DNA from: Natrinema sp. SYSU A 869
Lineage (GTDB): Archaea > Halobacteriota > Halobacteria > Halobacteriales > Natrialbaceae
Direction of reading: 5' to 3'
Assembly: GCF_019879105.1 (NCBI RefSeq)
Contig: NZ_CP082249.1
Coordinates: 1,860,001 to 1,924,000, forward strand
DNA: 64,000 nucleotides
The notes beneath the pieces are model-generated. The model ran no database searches, was not told the DNA's origin, and saw only the letters and a program-made list of their open reading frames with translations. Within the stretch, counting starts at the first letter, position 1. Every line of letters begins with the position of its first letter. The translations under genes and the position numbers were made by a program. Positions 44,408 through 53,594 of the stretch are shown here, piece after piece.

Positions 44408-44785
44408 CGGCCGGTAGACCCACTATCTCGAGTCAAACAGCATCGACAGGAACAAGAAGGCACACGGTTCGCAAACGGAATCTGAACGGTCGTCAGTAAC
44501 TCACGCTTCGAACGCGTTTCGCGCCCGTTGTTCCCATTCTCATCGTGCCCACTGACCCGGTCGGCCGCATTTCGTGCGTCTTTGATAGTCCCGACGACAG
44601 TATACCTGTGAGTTTGTCCGGTTTTGGGTCTCGAGCCACCGCTGAACAATACATTGGCGCTTCAGGATGAAATATCCGGCAACGAGGCAGTTCGCGACAC
44701 GCACGAACGCTGTGCGTTTGCGATTTCGGTTCAGTCAGTGACGAGAGAATACTGTTCTCTCGAGCGACGGCAGACGGCGCGCCGC
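44408..44785. other. Convergent intergenic gap, nothing recognised
   Basis: About 380 bp between the 3' ends of the small membrane protein and EF-2 genes. No convincing frame, RNA gene or repeat. Short T-runs near the EF-2 stop could serve termination. Confidence 0.45.
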
Positions 44786-46972
44786 TTAGATGTAGTCGAT
44801 ACTTGGCGGCAGCTCGAGCTTCATACCCTTGCGCTCGCGGATCTCCATGATCTTGTCACGCTGAAGCGAGTTGGACATGACCTCGAAACCGGCGTTCTCG
44901 GTGTTCCAGGAGGCACGACCCTCGGTCGCGGAGCGGATGTCGCTCGCGAAGCCGATCATCTCGCCGACGGGTGCGATGCCCTCGACGACCATGAGGTCGC
45001 CTTCTTGGTACATGTCGTCGACGCGGCCACGACGACCCTGAATCTCGCCGGATGCAGCGCCCATGTGGTCGTTGGGCACGTCGATACGAACGTCCTGCAT
45101 CGGCTCGAGCATCTTGATCTTGCCGTCGATTAGCGACTTGTGGAGCGCGTTCCGGGTCGCGGGGATGACCTGTGCCGGACCGCGGTGGATGGTGTCCTCG
45201 TGGAGTCGCGCGTCGTGGAGACGGATGAGCGTCCCCTGCACCGGCTCGTTTGCCAGTGGACCGTTGTCGAGGGCGTCCTCGAGGCCTTCGATGACGAGTT
45301 CCATCGTCTCGTTCAGGTGCTGGATACCCTTCGTGTCGTCGATGAGGATGTTCGTCCCGTGCATGTGCTCGACGTTCTGGGACGTATCCTTGTCCATACC
45401 GGCCTCCTGCAGGGCTTCACGGCGATCCTGCTCGGGCATGTCCATCGAGGCCTCGCCGCGCTGAATCGTCTCGACGAGGTCGTCCGTCATCGGTTCGATG
45501 GAGATGTAGAAGCGGTTGTGACGGTTCGGCGAGATGCCCTCGACCTGGTCGCTGGGCTCCTGGGGCTGCTCGCGGTAGACGACGATCGGCTCACCGGTGT
45601 TGACCGGAATGCCCTGATTCTTCTCGATACGCTGGGTGATGACCTCGAGGTGGAGTTCACCCTGTCCAGAGATCAGGTGTTCGCCCGTCTCCTCGTTGAT
45701 CTCGATCTGGATCGTCGGGTCCTCCTTGGAGACCTGTCGGAGCGTCTCGATCAGCTTCGGCAGGTCGTCCATGTTCTTTGCCTCGACGGACTTCGTAATG
45801 ACCGGCTCGGAGATGTGCTCGATCGTCTCGAACGGCGTCATCTCGGTACTGGAGACGGTCGAACCGGCGATTGCGTCCTTGAGACCGGTGACGGCGGCGA
45901 TGTTCCCTGCAGGAACTTCGTCCACCTCCTCGCGCTCACCGCCCATGTAGACGCCGACGGACTGGATGCGGTTCTTGCCCGCAGTCCCGGAGACGTAGAG
46001 CTCCTGTCCCTTCTCGAGGGTCCCGGAGAAGACGCGGCCGGATGCGACTTCACCGGCGTGGGGGTCCATCGCGATGTCGGTAACCATCAGGACGACCTCG
46101 CCGTCCTCGTTGACGAGGCGCATCGAATCAGCCAGTTCCGACTCGGCGTCGCCACGCCAGATGCGCGGAATACGACGGGGCTGTGCATTGATCGGATTTG
46201 GGAAGTGCTCACAGACCATGTCGAGCACGACGTCCGACAGCGGCGTTCGCTCGTGGAGCTCCTGGCGCTTGTCGGCGCGCTCGAGTTCCATGATTTCGGC
46301 GAAGTCCATGCCGGTACGCTGCATCGACGGCATGGAGACGCCCCACTTGTACAGTGCGGACCCAAAGCCGACGGTTCCCCCTTCGACTGAAACGGTCCAG
46401 TCGTCGATATCGTCCATGTCCTCGGTCATCCCGCGGATGAGTTCGTTGACGTCGCGGATGACGGAGAGGAGTCGCTCCTGCATCTCCTCGGGCCCCTCCT
46501 GGAGCTCGGAGATGAGGCGGTCGACCTTGTTGATGAACAGGGTCGGCTTGACGCCCTCGCGGAGTGCCTGGCGTAGCACCGTCTCGGTCTGGGGCATCGC
46601 CCCTTCGACGGCGTCGACGACGACGAGCGCACCGTCGACGGCGCGCATCGCTCGCGTCACGTCGCCACCGAAGTCGACGTGGCCCGGCGTGTCGATGAGG
46701 TTGATGAGGTGGTTCTGATCCTCGTACTCGTGAGTCATCGAAACGTTCGCCGCGTCGATGGTAATCCCGCGTTCCTGCTCGTCTTCTTCGGTGTCCATCG
46801 CGAGCTGCTCACCGGCAGTCTCGTCGGAGATCATGCCGGCACCAGCCAGCAGATTGTCTGTAAGGGTTGTTTTCCCGTGGTCAACGTGAGCGGCGATGGC
46901 GATGTTCCGGATGTTCTCCGGGTCGTCCATCAGCCGTTCACACTCTTGGACGATCTTCTTGCGTCGGCCCAT
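44786..46972 (-). CDS. fusA: Translation elongation factor EF-2
   Basis: A 728-residue GTPase that drives ribosomal translocation. G1 [10 protein letters not shown], switch [12 protein letters not shown] and NKVDRL are present. The diphthamide site is the His in DTIHRGPAQ near residue 600. All five EF-G-type domains are accounted for, and the length is typical for archaeal EF-2. In many haloarchaea this gene lies near rps7 and rps12; here about 4.5 kb of other genes separates it from S7. Confidence 0.98.
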   Translation of the reverse strand: MGRRKKIVQECERLMDDPENIRNIAIAAHVDHGKTTLTDNLLAGAGMISDETAGEQLAMDTEEDEQERGITIDAANVSMTHEYEDQNHLINLIDTPGHVDFGGDVTRAMRAVDGALVVVDAVEGAMPQTETVLRQALREGVKPTLFINKVDRLISELQEGPEEMQERLLSVIRDVNELIRGMTEDMDDIDDWTVSVEGGTVGFGSALYKWGVSMPSMQRTGMDFAEIMELERADKRQELHERTPLSDVVLDMVCEHFPNPINAQPRRIPRIWRGDAESELADSMRLVNEDGEVVLMVTDIAMDPHAGEVASGRVFSGTLEKGQELYVSGTAGKNRIQSVGVYMGGEREEVDEVPAGNIAAVTGLKDAIAGSTVSSTEMTPFETIEHISEPVITKSVEAKNMDDLPKLIETLRQVSKEDPTIQIEINEETGEHLISGQGELHLEVITQRIEKNQGIPVNTGEPIVVYREQPQEPSDQVEGISPNRHNRFYISIEPMTDDLVETIQRGEASMDMPEQDRREALQEAGMDKDTSQNVEHMHGTNILIDDTKGIQHLNETMELVIEGLEDALDNGPLANEPVQGTLIRLHDARLHEDTIHRGPAQVIPATRNALHKSLIDGKIKMLEPMQDVRIDVPNDHMGAASGEIQGRRGRVDDMYQEGDLMVVEGIAPVGEMIGFASDIRSATEGRASWNTENAGFEVMSNSLQRDKIMEIRERKGMKLELPPSIDYI

Positions 46973-47235
46973 ATATCCCCCAATACCGCCAGCGGGGTCA
47001 AAAGGGTAGTGTTTCGTCGCCGCCGGAATTCGTCGTCTTTCCCCGTCCGAACGCTGGAATATCCAATTTGAGTGAGTGAACGAGTCTCATAATTGGGCGG
47101 GATGACGGGCACGAGGCCTACGTCCGGGCTCACGACCGTTGCCGAGCGATCAATCCGATGTCTCAAACTCGCGGTTCATCCGCGTGCAACCGCACAAAAG
47201 AGTCAAATCCCGTCGGCCTCTTGCTAGGGCCACAC

Positions 47236-47991
47236 ATGGATATCCGCATGCAGGGACCGGGCCCGACCTCTCCATTCCTCAGTGCCCGCGACCTTTTCGA
47301 AACCGAACAGGATCTCTCGCTGCCGGTCCACGTCACCCTCCAGGACGATCCCGACGAACGGACCTGGGCCGCCCACTACGACGATCATCACGTCCTGAAC
47401 ATCTCGAGACAGGCCGCCTCGTCAGCCATGGCCCGCGAACTCGCGCTCCACGAGTTCGCCCACATGGCCCGCCACGAACAGCAACACCCCTCCCACATCC
47501 AGTCCACCGAAGAAGTCCTCTACCTCGCGCTGGCCGGCAAGAGCGTCGAACGGCGCAAGCTTTCCCACTGCTATCAGATTGCAAACCACATGAAGGACAT
47601 CTACGCCGACGATATCACGCTCTCGGTCGGGCCCGGCGAGAAGTTGCTCTCGTTTCTCGAGTCCAGCCTCGCGGCGGCCGTCGCCGATCGGCCCGAGACG
47701 CCGTCCCGCCCCGGGTTCGAGCGACTATCTGCGAGCGCCGATCCCGAGATCACGGCGGTAAACGCGGCCTTCGCGTTGGCGCTCGCAGAGCGACACGACC
47801 TCGTCGATGAGGACCATCGATTGTATGACCTCGCACACGCGGCCGCGATGGACGCCCCCGAAATCGACTTCGAGGGGTTCAAATGCCGATTCCGAGAACT
47901 CGCACGGGAACCCGACACGAGCACCTATCGACAGGTGCTCGTCGACGCGACGCGCTCGTACGTTGGCAGAGGGAGTCGCGCCGCAGACTAA
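47236..47991 (+). CDS. DUF5781-like protein with a zincin-type HExxH motif
   Basis: 251 residues. The central segment MARELALHEFAHMARHEQQHPSH contains HEFAH, a zinc-metalloprotease-like HExxH motif with extra histidines nearby. The rest is helical and acidic. It resembles, from memory, the haloarchaeal DUF5781 family found near EF-2. No signal peptide, so it should be cytoplasmic. The frame is open upstream to 47158, but that part is atypical; the ATG at 47236 (MDIRMQGPGP) is chosen. Proteolytic activity is unproven. Confidence 0.72.
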   Translation: MDIRMQGPGPTSPFLSARDLFETEQDLSLPVHVTLQDDPDERTWAAHYDDHHVLNISRQAASSAMARELALHEFAHMARHEQQHPSHIQSTEEVLYLALAGKSVERRKLSHCYQIANHMKDIYADDITLSVGPGEKLLSFLESSLAAAVADRPETPSRPGFERLSASADPEITAVNAAFALALAERHDLVDEDHRLYDLAHAAAMDAPEIDFEGFKCRFRELAREPDTSTYRQVLVDATRSYVGRGSRAAD

Positions 47992-48143
47992 ATCGACAAC
48001 CACCGAATCGGTATCCCCGGCGGACAGTTCGGCGAGACGGGAGTCGCAAATGCCAAACCCGACCGAGAATCGAAGGTCCCGAAATAGGGCTACTCGAGTC
48101 CGTAGACAGTACAGTTCAACCCGAACTCTTATTGGTTGAGGGC

Positions 48144-48863
48144 ATGAACCCGTGGAACATACTAGCGATGCACTCGGGAACGGACTGCGCGGGGACGAAA
48201 GAGGACGGGTTCTCCGAGGAACTCTCACAGTTGAAACGACAGGGGGCAGGCGTTCTCGTCGTCGGTTCCGTTCGACCAAGCCAGCGACGGAACGCCTGTC
48301 ACCGACTGATGGGCTGTGAGACCGAGCGAGTGCGGCGGCGCATCCTCGTCTCGACGACCGGCGGCCCACACCGCGTCTCGCGGTTCGACGATCAGCGGTC
48401 CGAGACGCTCTCGGTCATCAGCTACGATGCTCAGGCTCGGAGCGTCGCTGCAAGCAGTATCGGAGCCGATCCGTCGATCGAGCCCGAAACGATTGAGGTC
48501 GACACACTTATCGACCTCGGAATGGCCATCTCGAGCGCGATCGAGTCCTTCGAAACTGAGACCAACGGGCTCGAACCGGCCGAACTCAGAGTGGGGATCG
48601 ACTCGTTGCTCCCGCTGCTCGAAGAGTACGGCAGACAACGCGTCTTCAAATTCCTGCATTTAATCAACGGACGAACGAAGCACATCGGCGGGATGTCACA
48701 CTATCAGCTCCCGGTTGAACGGGACGCCAGGATCGTCCCAACGCTGTCACCGCTGTTCGACATCGTTGTCGAGCTTCGGGAACGGAACGGCGATTCTCAG
48801 GAGCGGTGGCTCATCGGCGACAGGACCCACAGCTCCGGCTGGCTCTCGGCGGACCAGAATTAG
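48144..48863 (+). CDS. DUF7504-like haloarchaeal protein (RecA/KaiC-fold remnant)
   Basis: 239 residues from the ATG at 48144. The pattern (GAGVLVVGSVRPSQRR near the start, RRILVSTTG, TLSVISYD, DLGMAISSAIESFE, RVGIDSLLPLLEEYGRQRVFKFLHLINGR, PLFDIVVELRE) follows a RecA/KaiC or MEDS-like alternating fold. The Walker A glycine-lysine pattern is not intact (VGSVRPSQRR), so nucleotide hydrolysis is doubtful. From memory it fits DUF7504, a family common in haloarchaea. It ends 72 nt before the CHAT-type gene on the same strand, suggesting co-transcription. The function is unknown; a signalling role is inferred. Confidence 0.65.
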   Translation: MNPWNILAMHSGTDCAGTKEDGFSEELSQLKRQGAGVLVVGSVRPSQRRNACHRLMGCETERVRRRILVSTTGGPHRVSRFDDQRSETLSVISYDAQARSVAASSIGADPSIEPETIEVDTLIDLGMAISSAIESFETETNGLEPAELRVGIDSLLPLLEEYGRQRVFKFLHLINGRTKHIGGMSHYQLPVERDARIVPTLSPLFDIVVELRERNGDSQERWLIGDRTHSSGWLSADQN

Positions 48864-48935
48864 GACAGTCTCCGTTTCAGCCCAACGAACACCACGAGCG
48901 GTTCCACGCGCCGTCAGACCGGCGTATTTGTCTCC

Positions 48936-51014
48936 ATGAAACCGATATTTAAGTCGACACAAGGGGGAATCGAAATTATCGATCCGATCGAACGCCATCG
49001 ATATCGGCTGACGATAAACGGGCCAGTTTCACTCGAGTCAGCGTCTGCTGATCAGGTTGGATTTCCAACTGAATCGATAGTACAGTTTACAACCAATTCG
49101 ATCAAACTGCCGTCAACTGAAGGTGTTTTCGTCCGCGACTCGGACGGAATGATGCTCGCAGATGTGAGCCCAGCCGAACGAGCAGAGTTCCGACCCGACG
49201 AGTACACGCTGGATCTATCCGGTCCCTTGAAAGTCTATGCTTGTATCGATAGTCCGGTACAGATTTGGTCCGATAGCAAGCAGACGTACGTCGATTTCGG
49301 AGAGCGTACGAACGTGATTCTCGGCGCACGATCGTTCCACGAGCGGCCAGCAACGACGATCACGACGACAGCAGAGCCCACAGATGTCATGGCGGCAGTG
49401 TCTGCCTTTGGGTCGGCACTGAAGACGACAGCACCTGAACGGTCCTATTCGACACTCCGAGGCCATCCACCGCGTCTCGAGCTTGGCGATGAATTACACG
49501 TTCCAGCTGATTTCGACAAGACGGAACAGAACATTCAGATCGAAGTCCCCGCGACACTCCGTCATGTGTTCGTCGCTACACCACTCGCTTATTACCTCGG
49601 TGCAGACGTAACGCGGGGTTCAAGCCCGCAAATAGTCACCGACCAAGAGTACGCCTATTCACTCGATGATTCAGACGGCTTTGAATCGTCGGTACGGCGA
49701 GTACTGAAACAGGTGTTCTTTCTCGATTGTATAGTTCGGACGGAGGGGAAGACACCTCTCCCGTTACATGAACGGCAAGTGGCAGAACCAGCACTCGACT
49801 TCGACGTTACCGAGGCATATGGCCAATCCCTCGCTGAACGAATTGAAACCTATCTCAACGTATCGTATGCGACGGTGAAACCGTATCTCCCATACTGGCG
49901 GTTCGAAACCCGATGTGAGCCGACACCGGATCACATCGAATTCCTCCCGTTCATTGCCAACGATCTCGCAATCGTCAGCGTTGAGGAAGATAATACGGAA
50001 CCGACACTACCAGATCCAGTCGTAGAGCAGGCGATCGAGGATTTTACTCGATCCGATTTTGACCGAAGTACACAGTCGCGTTCTATCCGCGGGAACACGA
50101 CTGTAGCCAGATCCGCAAACTCTCCACAGCTACCCACAATCCAGCAATCATGGATGGGTATTGGGGACGCCGAAATTACGAGTACTACCCCACTGGCAGC
50201 ATACCAGAATACGATCGGCCGTACGCCGAAAGACGGGCCAATCGAGATCGAGGTCATCTGCAACGACCCAGATATGCGCGAAGAACTCGAAAGTGTTAAC
50301 GGTACGTACGGAACTCGAGAAGAACTTCCATTCGATACCACAGTCCACTATGATCTCTCGATGGACAGTCTCGAGGCTGTTCTCGCTAGTAAGAGTGACT
50401 TCCTTCACTATATCGGACACATAGATGCGGACGGGTTCCAGTGTTCGGACGGGAAACTGGACGCTGCAACGGTTGACACCGTCGGAGCAAAAGCATTCCT
50501 CTTAAACGCATGCCAGTCGCACGATCAGGGATTACGCCTCGTTGAGACCGGAAGTATTGGTGGTATCGTGACTCTCGGTAATGTTGTCAATAGCGGTGCA
50601 GTCAGTGTCGGAATTCAAATCGCCCGGTTATTGAATCTCGGCTTCCCACTCTATGGGGCGCTAGATGTTGTCCGACAAGAGAATATCGTTGGGCAACAGT
50701 ACCATATGGTCGGTAGTGGGAGGACGACAATCGCACAATCCGAAACGAGAATGCCGAATTCATGTGTACTATCACATGAGGAAGGAGACATTGATATGGA
50801 TATGAATCTGTACACGTCAGCAAATGTGAAACGAGGAAGTGTGTTTTCTCCACACATTGATTCAGTGGGATCATATTATGTGCTTCCGAGGAAGACAGGA
50901 CAGATTTCAGTGACTGACTCAGAACTCACTGAATTCCTTGACGAGGCGCTATTCCCCGTTATACAGGACGGAAAAATTGAATGGAGTAAGGACCTCCTCG
51001 ATGAGGGAATCTGA
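48936..51014 (+). CDS. CHAT-type caspase-like protein (putative cysteine protease effector)
   Basis: 692 residues. The C-terminal part (about 430-600) has the hallmark of a CHAT/caspase-fold domain: a His in FLHYIGHIDADGF (His495) and a Cys in KAFLLNACQSHD (Cys526), followed by GSIGGIVTLGNVVNSGAV. The N-terminal 400 residues are a separate mixed alpha/beta region starting STQGGIEIIDPIERHRYRL, with no recognised repeats. CHAT proteases act in bacterial abortive-infection and gasdermin systems. Base composition is lower in GC than the flanking genes (two sampled 60-base lines: 47% and 52%), suggesting transfer. Proteolysis is inferred from the His/Cys pair only. Confidence 0.75.
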   Translation: MKPIFKSTQGGIEIIDPIERHRYRLTINGPVSLESASADQVGFPTESIVQFTTNSIKLPSTEGVFVRDSDGMMLADVSPAERAEFRPDEYTLDLSGPLKVYACIDSPVQIWSDSKQTYVDFGERTNVILGARSFHERPATTITTTAEPTDVMAAVSAFGSALKTTAPERSYSTLRGHPPRLELGDELHVPADFDKTEQNIQIEVPATLRHVFVATPLAYYLGADVTRGSSPQIVTDQEYAYSLDDSDGFESSVRRVLKQVFFLDCIVRTEGKTPLPLHERQVAEPALDFDVTEAYGQSLAERIETYLNVSYATVKPYLPYWRFETRCEPTPDHIEFLPFIANDLAIVSVEEDNTEPTLPDPVVEQAIEDFTRSDFDRSTQSRSIRGNTTVARSANSPQLPTIQQSWMGIGDAEITSTTPLAAYQNTIGRTPKDGPIEIEVICNDPDMREELESVNGTYGTREELPFDTTVHYDLSMDSLEAVLASKSDFLHYIGHIDADGFQCSDGKLDAATVDTVGAKAFLLNACQSHDQGLRLVETGSIGGIVTLGNVVNSGAVSVGIQIARLLNLGFPLYGALDVVRQENIVGQQYHMVGSGRTTIAQSETRMPNSCVLSHEEGDIDMDMNLYTSANVKRGSVFSPHIDSVGSYYVLPRKTGQISVTDSELTEFLDEALFPVIQDGKIEWSKDLLDEGI

Positions 51015-51017
51015 TTG

Positions 51018-51146
51018 TTACGGTCCAGCAAATAAAGTGCCGTTCGTTGCTGCGACCGTTCCAGCCTGTGCCAGTAACAACAGGCTCGTGAACAGGACGC
51101 CGACCATTCGCGGGTGACTCTTCAAGTATTCTGTAATAGCCGTCAT
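51018..51146 (-). CDS. 42-residue membrane peptide, DUF7503-like
   Basis: A short gene convergent with the CHAT-type gene: the two stops are about 4 nt apart. The peptide starts MTAITEYLKSHPRMVGVLFT, continues as a hydrophobic helix (SLLLLAQAGTVAAT) and ends NGTLFAGP. It resembles haloarchaeal DUF7503 peptides as I remember them (amphipathic head, HPR motif, hydrophobic helix, Gly/Pro end). It could be a membrane toxin, a signal, or a substrate of the neighbouring putative protease. A TATA-like element on the minus strand lies about 28 nt upstream. Confidence 0.72.
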   Translation of the reverse strand: MTAITEYLKSHPRMVGVLFTSLLLLAQAGTVAATNGTLFAGP

Positions 51147-51168
51147 GGTACACACAGCATATCTGTTG

Positions 51169-51180
51169 ATATACTAATAA
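51169..51180 (-). promoter_or_regulatory. TATA-like element for the 42-residue peptide gene
   Basis: TTATTAGTATAT on the minus strand, centred about 28 nt upstream of the ATG at 51146. The surrounding AT-rich stretch has several similar tracts, so other boxes are possible. Confidence 0.45.
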
Positions 51181-51455
51181 GAGTATTCTAATATATCTTA
51201 TAGAGAATTCATGGTAAATTATTGTTCATCGTTTATTAAGTTCAGGTCAAAGAGTCAAGAGCAGTACCGAACCGAGTATTTCTATCTATATCCCTAGTCA
51301 TGGTAGTCTGAACTACCGTGAGTCGCCCGAGCGGACCCAATACCTATTCAGGAGGATGAATAGAGATGTGCGAAAGTCGATCATAGTCCGAGAAACATAG
51401 TAAAACGTACTAGTACGCGCGAGAAAACAGCCGAAAAACGAATCAGCGAATCGCG
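51181..51455. other. AT-rich gap between the peptide gene and S7
   Basis: About 275 bp of AT-rich DNA, clearly poorer in GC than S7. No gene, tRNA or known repeat seen. It probably marks one edge of inserted DNA. Confidence 0.5.
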
Positions 51456-52064
51456 TTAGCGAGCTGCTGCCGCGACGCGCTCTTTCTCCTCTTTCTGGCT
51501 GACCGCGTAAGTCTGGACATCGTAGTTGGCCCCACCAATAAGCTGGTTGGCGATGGCCTCCTCAACGTCCGTAGTGGTCTTGAACGAGGCGTTGTAGACG
51601 CCTTCCGCGAGGAACTTCAGCGACTGGTCGACGCGGCGCTGCGGGGCGACGTCGACGGCCTTCGGCACCGAGATGCCACCGTACTTCAGGCGGACGGTCT
51701 CCTCTCGCGGGGCCGCGTTCTCGACGGCCGTGACGAGCACCTGAATCGGGTTGTCCTCGGTCCGCTCGTGGATGATTTCGAAGGCATCACGAACGTAATT
51801 GAGCGTCTTCTGCTTCTTACCCGTGTTCTCCTCGGTCTGCATCAGCCGATTGATGAACCGCTCGACGATAGAGATCTGGGACTTCTTGAACTGCTTGCCG
51901 GCGTGGCGACCCGCGGTGTGAGCGACGGGGGTCACCGTGATGTAGCGCTCGGTCGAGGGGTCGGCGTACTCGAGTTCGCCGAGTTCCCACGTGCCGAAGA
52001 GCTTCGCCGAAACGTCTGCGCCACCGGCCGGGGCGTCCGGGTCCGGTTGATCTTCTGCCGCCAT
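51456..52064 (-). CDS. rps7: Small ribosomal subunit protein uS7
   Basis: 202 residues. The conserved core is visible as FINRLMQTEENTGKKQKTLNYVRDAFEIIHERTEDNPIQVLVTAVENAAPREET and VPKAVDVAPQRRVDQSLKFLAEGV. uS7 initiates assembly of the 30S head. An acidic N-terminal extension of about 20 residues is typical of haloarchaea. Its start is 2 nt after the S12 stop on the same strand. Confidence 0.97.
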   Translation of the reverse strand: MAAEDQPDPDAPAGGADVSAKLFGTWELGELEYADPSTERYITVTPVAHTAGRHAGKQFKKSQISIVERFINRLMQTEENTGKKQKTLNYVRDAFEIIHERTEDNPIQVLVTAVENAAPREETVRLKYGGISVPKAVDVAPQRRVDQSLKFLAEGVYNASFKTTTDVEEAIANQLIGGANYDVQTYAVSQKEEKERVAAAAR

Positions 52065-52066
52065 GA

Positions 52067-52495
52067 TTATCGCACCGGTTTTTCTGCGTTTCCGCGAACG
52101 AGTTCCTTCAGGGCGACGCCGTTGACCTTGTCGACCTTGTAGTTGACACCGGAGAGGTCACCCATCGCACGACCCTTGGCCCCACCGATCCCGGCGATGG
52201 TGACTTCGTCGTGTTCGTCGATGAACGAGATTGCGCCGTCACCGGGACAGAACGCGGTGACCTGCTTGCCGTTCTTGATCAGCTGCACTCGGACACACTT
52301 CCGAATTGCCGAGTTAGGCTGTTTGGCTTCGATGCCGACCTTTTCGAGTACGATACCGCGAGCTTGGGGTGCACCCTCGAGGGGGTCAGACTTCTCGCGA
52401 AGTCCGCGGGCGCGGCGCGCGTAGTCCGAGTCGGACCACCGCTGATTCTGGCGGTCCTTCTTGAGCTTGCGCGCGGCGTATTTGCCGTTTGCCAT
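52067..52495 (-). CDS. rps12: Small ribosomal subunit protein uS12
   Basis: 142 residues. The universal decoding-site segment is [20 protein letters not shown]; the C-terminal [23 protein letters not shown] is archaeal. The frame is open upstream to 52657, but the ATG at 52495 gives the normal [16 protein letters not shown] start. It precedes S7 in the same operon. In many archaea this pair follows nusA directly; here a sensor and an aldehyde dehydrogenase gene lie in between. Confidence 0.97.
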   Translation of the reverse strand: MANGKYAARKLKKDRQNQRWSDSDYARRARGLREKSDPLEGAPQARGIVLEKVGIEAKQPNSAIRKCVRVQLIKNGKQVTAFCPGDGAISFIDEHDEVTIAGIGGAKGRAMGDLSGVNYKVDKVNGVALKELVRGNAEKPVR

Positions 52496-52872
52496 GGGCG
52501 TCGCTATCCGACGAAGGCACTTAAGCGACCCGTTTCGAGTCGGCGTTACGGCTCGAGAGCACTCGATGAGGGCCGACGAAGGAATCTGAGCGGGTTTCAT
52601 AACCAAGTAACAGCTCTCGGGCTGTCGCGCCGATCCACCACGATAGCTACCAAACATGAGTTTTTATATGTGAGTGATCCGCTCGATGGCGAATTGCAAC
52701 TGGTCATGCTTACGGATTTAATGAATTGGCGGGCAGTTATCGCAAGGGGCGGTCGACATACTCCCGTCTCTCGCTGAACGTTCTGCCCCGAGAACGATGA
52801 TTCGACTCCTGCTATCAGATCGCATACGTAACTAGAAGTTATTAAATAGGAGAGTTACATTCTGTATTCGTT
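52496..52872. other. Divergent promoter region of S12 and the V4R-like gene
   Basis: About 380 bp. It should hold the S12 promoter on the left (an ACTTAAG tract near 52518-52524) and the TTAAATA box (52842-52848) about 27 nt upstream of the gene at 52873. No other gene seen. Confidence 0.5.
52842..52848 (+). promoter_or_regulatory. TATA box of the V4R-like gene
   Basis: TTAAATA, about 27 nt before the ATG at 52873; one of the clearest leaderless promoters in the window. Confidence 0.55.
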
Positions 52873-53526
52873 ATGGCTACAATCGATACAGTGTTTGTTA
52901 CTACATCCTGGTTCAAGCGACTCATCGGGGGTTCTGGCGAGAAGTCTCAGTCCAGCGAACAGTTGCCGACAGTAGACGATCGCATCGGGTTCGATGGATC
53001 GCTCGAGGACGCGGAAGTAATCGGTCGGAGTCCCCTTTCGTACATTGCTGCAGGCGAATCAGTCTCGTCGTTCGTAGGGAAACAGATCACCAGTAAACTC
53101 GCCGAACACGGGCTCGAGGACATCGAGTCTGACGAGTGGTACCCGCTCGAAATCCCGCTTGCCATGCTGTACGATATGCGTGATGAGTATGGTTCCGTCA
53201 GAATGCAAAATATGGGGCAAAACGTCCCTCAACACGTCGAATTTCCGCCGGAGCTTTCCGAGGTCGATAACGCGTTACGGGCGATCGATACGGCGTATCA
53301 CCAGAACCACCGCGGCAGCGAAATCGGATCCTACGAGTTCCAGAAAGAGGGACCGAACGAGGGAGTGATGGTCTGTGAGAATCCCTATCCGTGTGAATTC
53401 GATAAGGGACTCATCAGGGGCGTCGCGAAGAAGTTCGCTAACAACCCCGTCGAGGTCGAGGAAGTCGGCGACCAGTGTCGGTCGGACGGCGATCAGCGCT
53501 GTGAGTACCGCATTAAGTGGATCTGA
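52873..53526 (+). CDS. V4R/heme-NO-binding-like sensory protein (hypothetical)
   Basis: 217 residues. The C-terminal half (EFQKEGPNEGVMVCENPYPCEFDKGLIRG ... VEVEEVGDQCRSDGDQRCEYRIKW) has the Cys pattern (VCENPYPC and CRSDGDQRC) of V4R/4-vinyl-reductase-like ligand-binding domains, which may bind a metal or small molecule. The N-terminal part is less clear. A sensory role is plausible but inferred. It stands between S12 and an aldehyde dehydrogenase that converges on it. Confidence 0.65.
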   Translation: MATIDTVFVTTSWFKRLIGGSGEKSQSSEQLPTVDDRIGFDGSLEDAEVIGRSPLSYIAAGESVSSFVGKQITSKLAEHGLEDIESDEWYPLEIPLAMLYDMRDEYGSVRMQNMGQNVPQHVEFPPELSEVDNALRAIDTAYHQNHRGSEIGSYEFQKEGPNEGVMVCENPYPCEFDKGLIRGVAKKFANNPVEVEEVGDQCRSDGDQRCEYRIKWI

Positions 53527-53594
53527 TCGCAGTCACACCGTGACCGGTGTCAGAGACGTTCGAAACGATTCCGGAGCTCGAGGGCAACGCCCGG

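Noticed and set aside
48144-51146. Possibility that the CHAT-type gene is a cyanobacterial-style TPR-CHAT protein
   Set aside because: No TPR-like 34-residue helical repeats are visible in the first 430 residues, so I do not claim that architecture.
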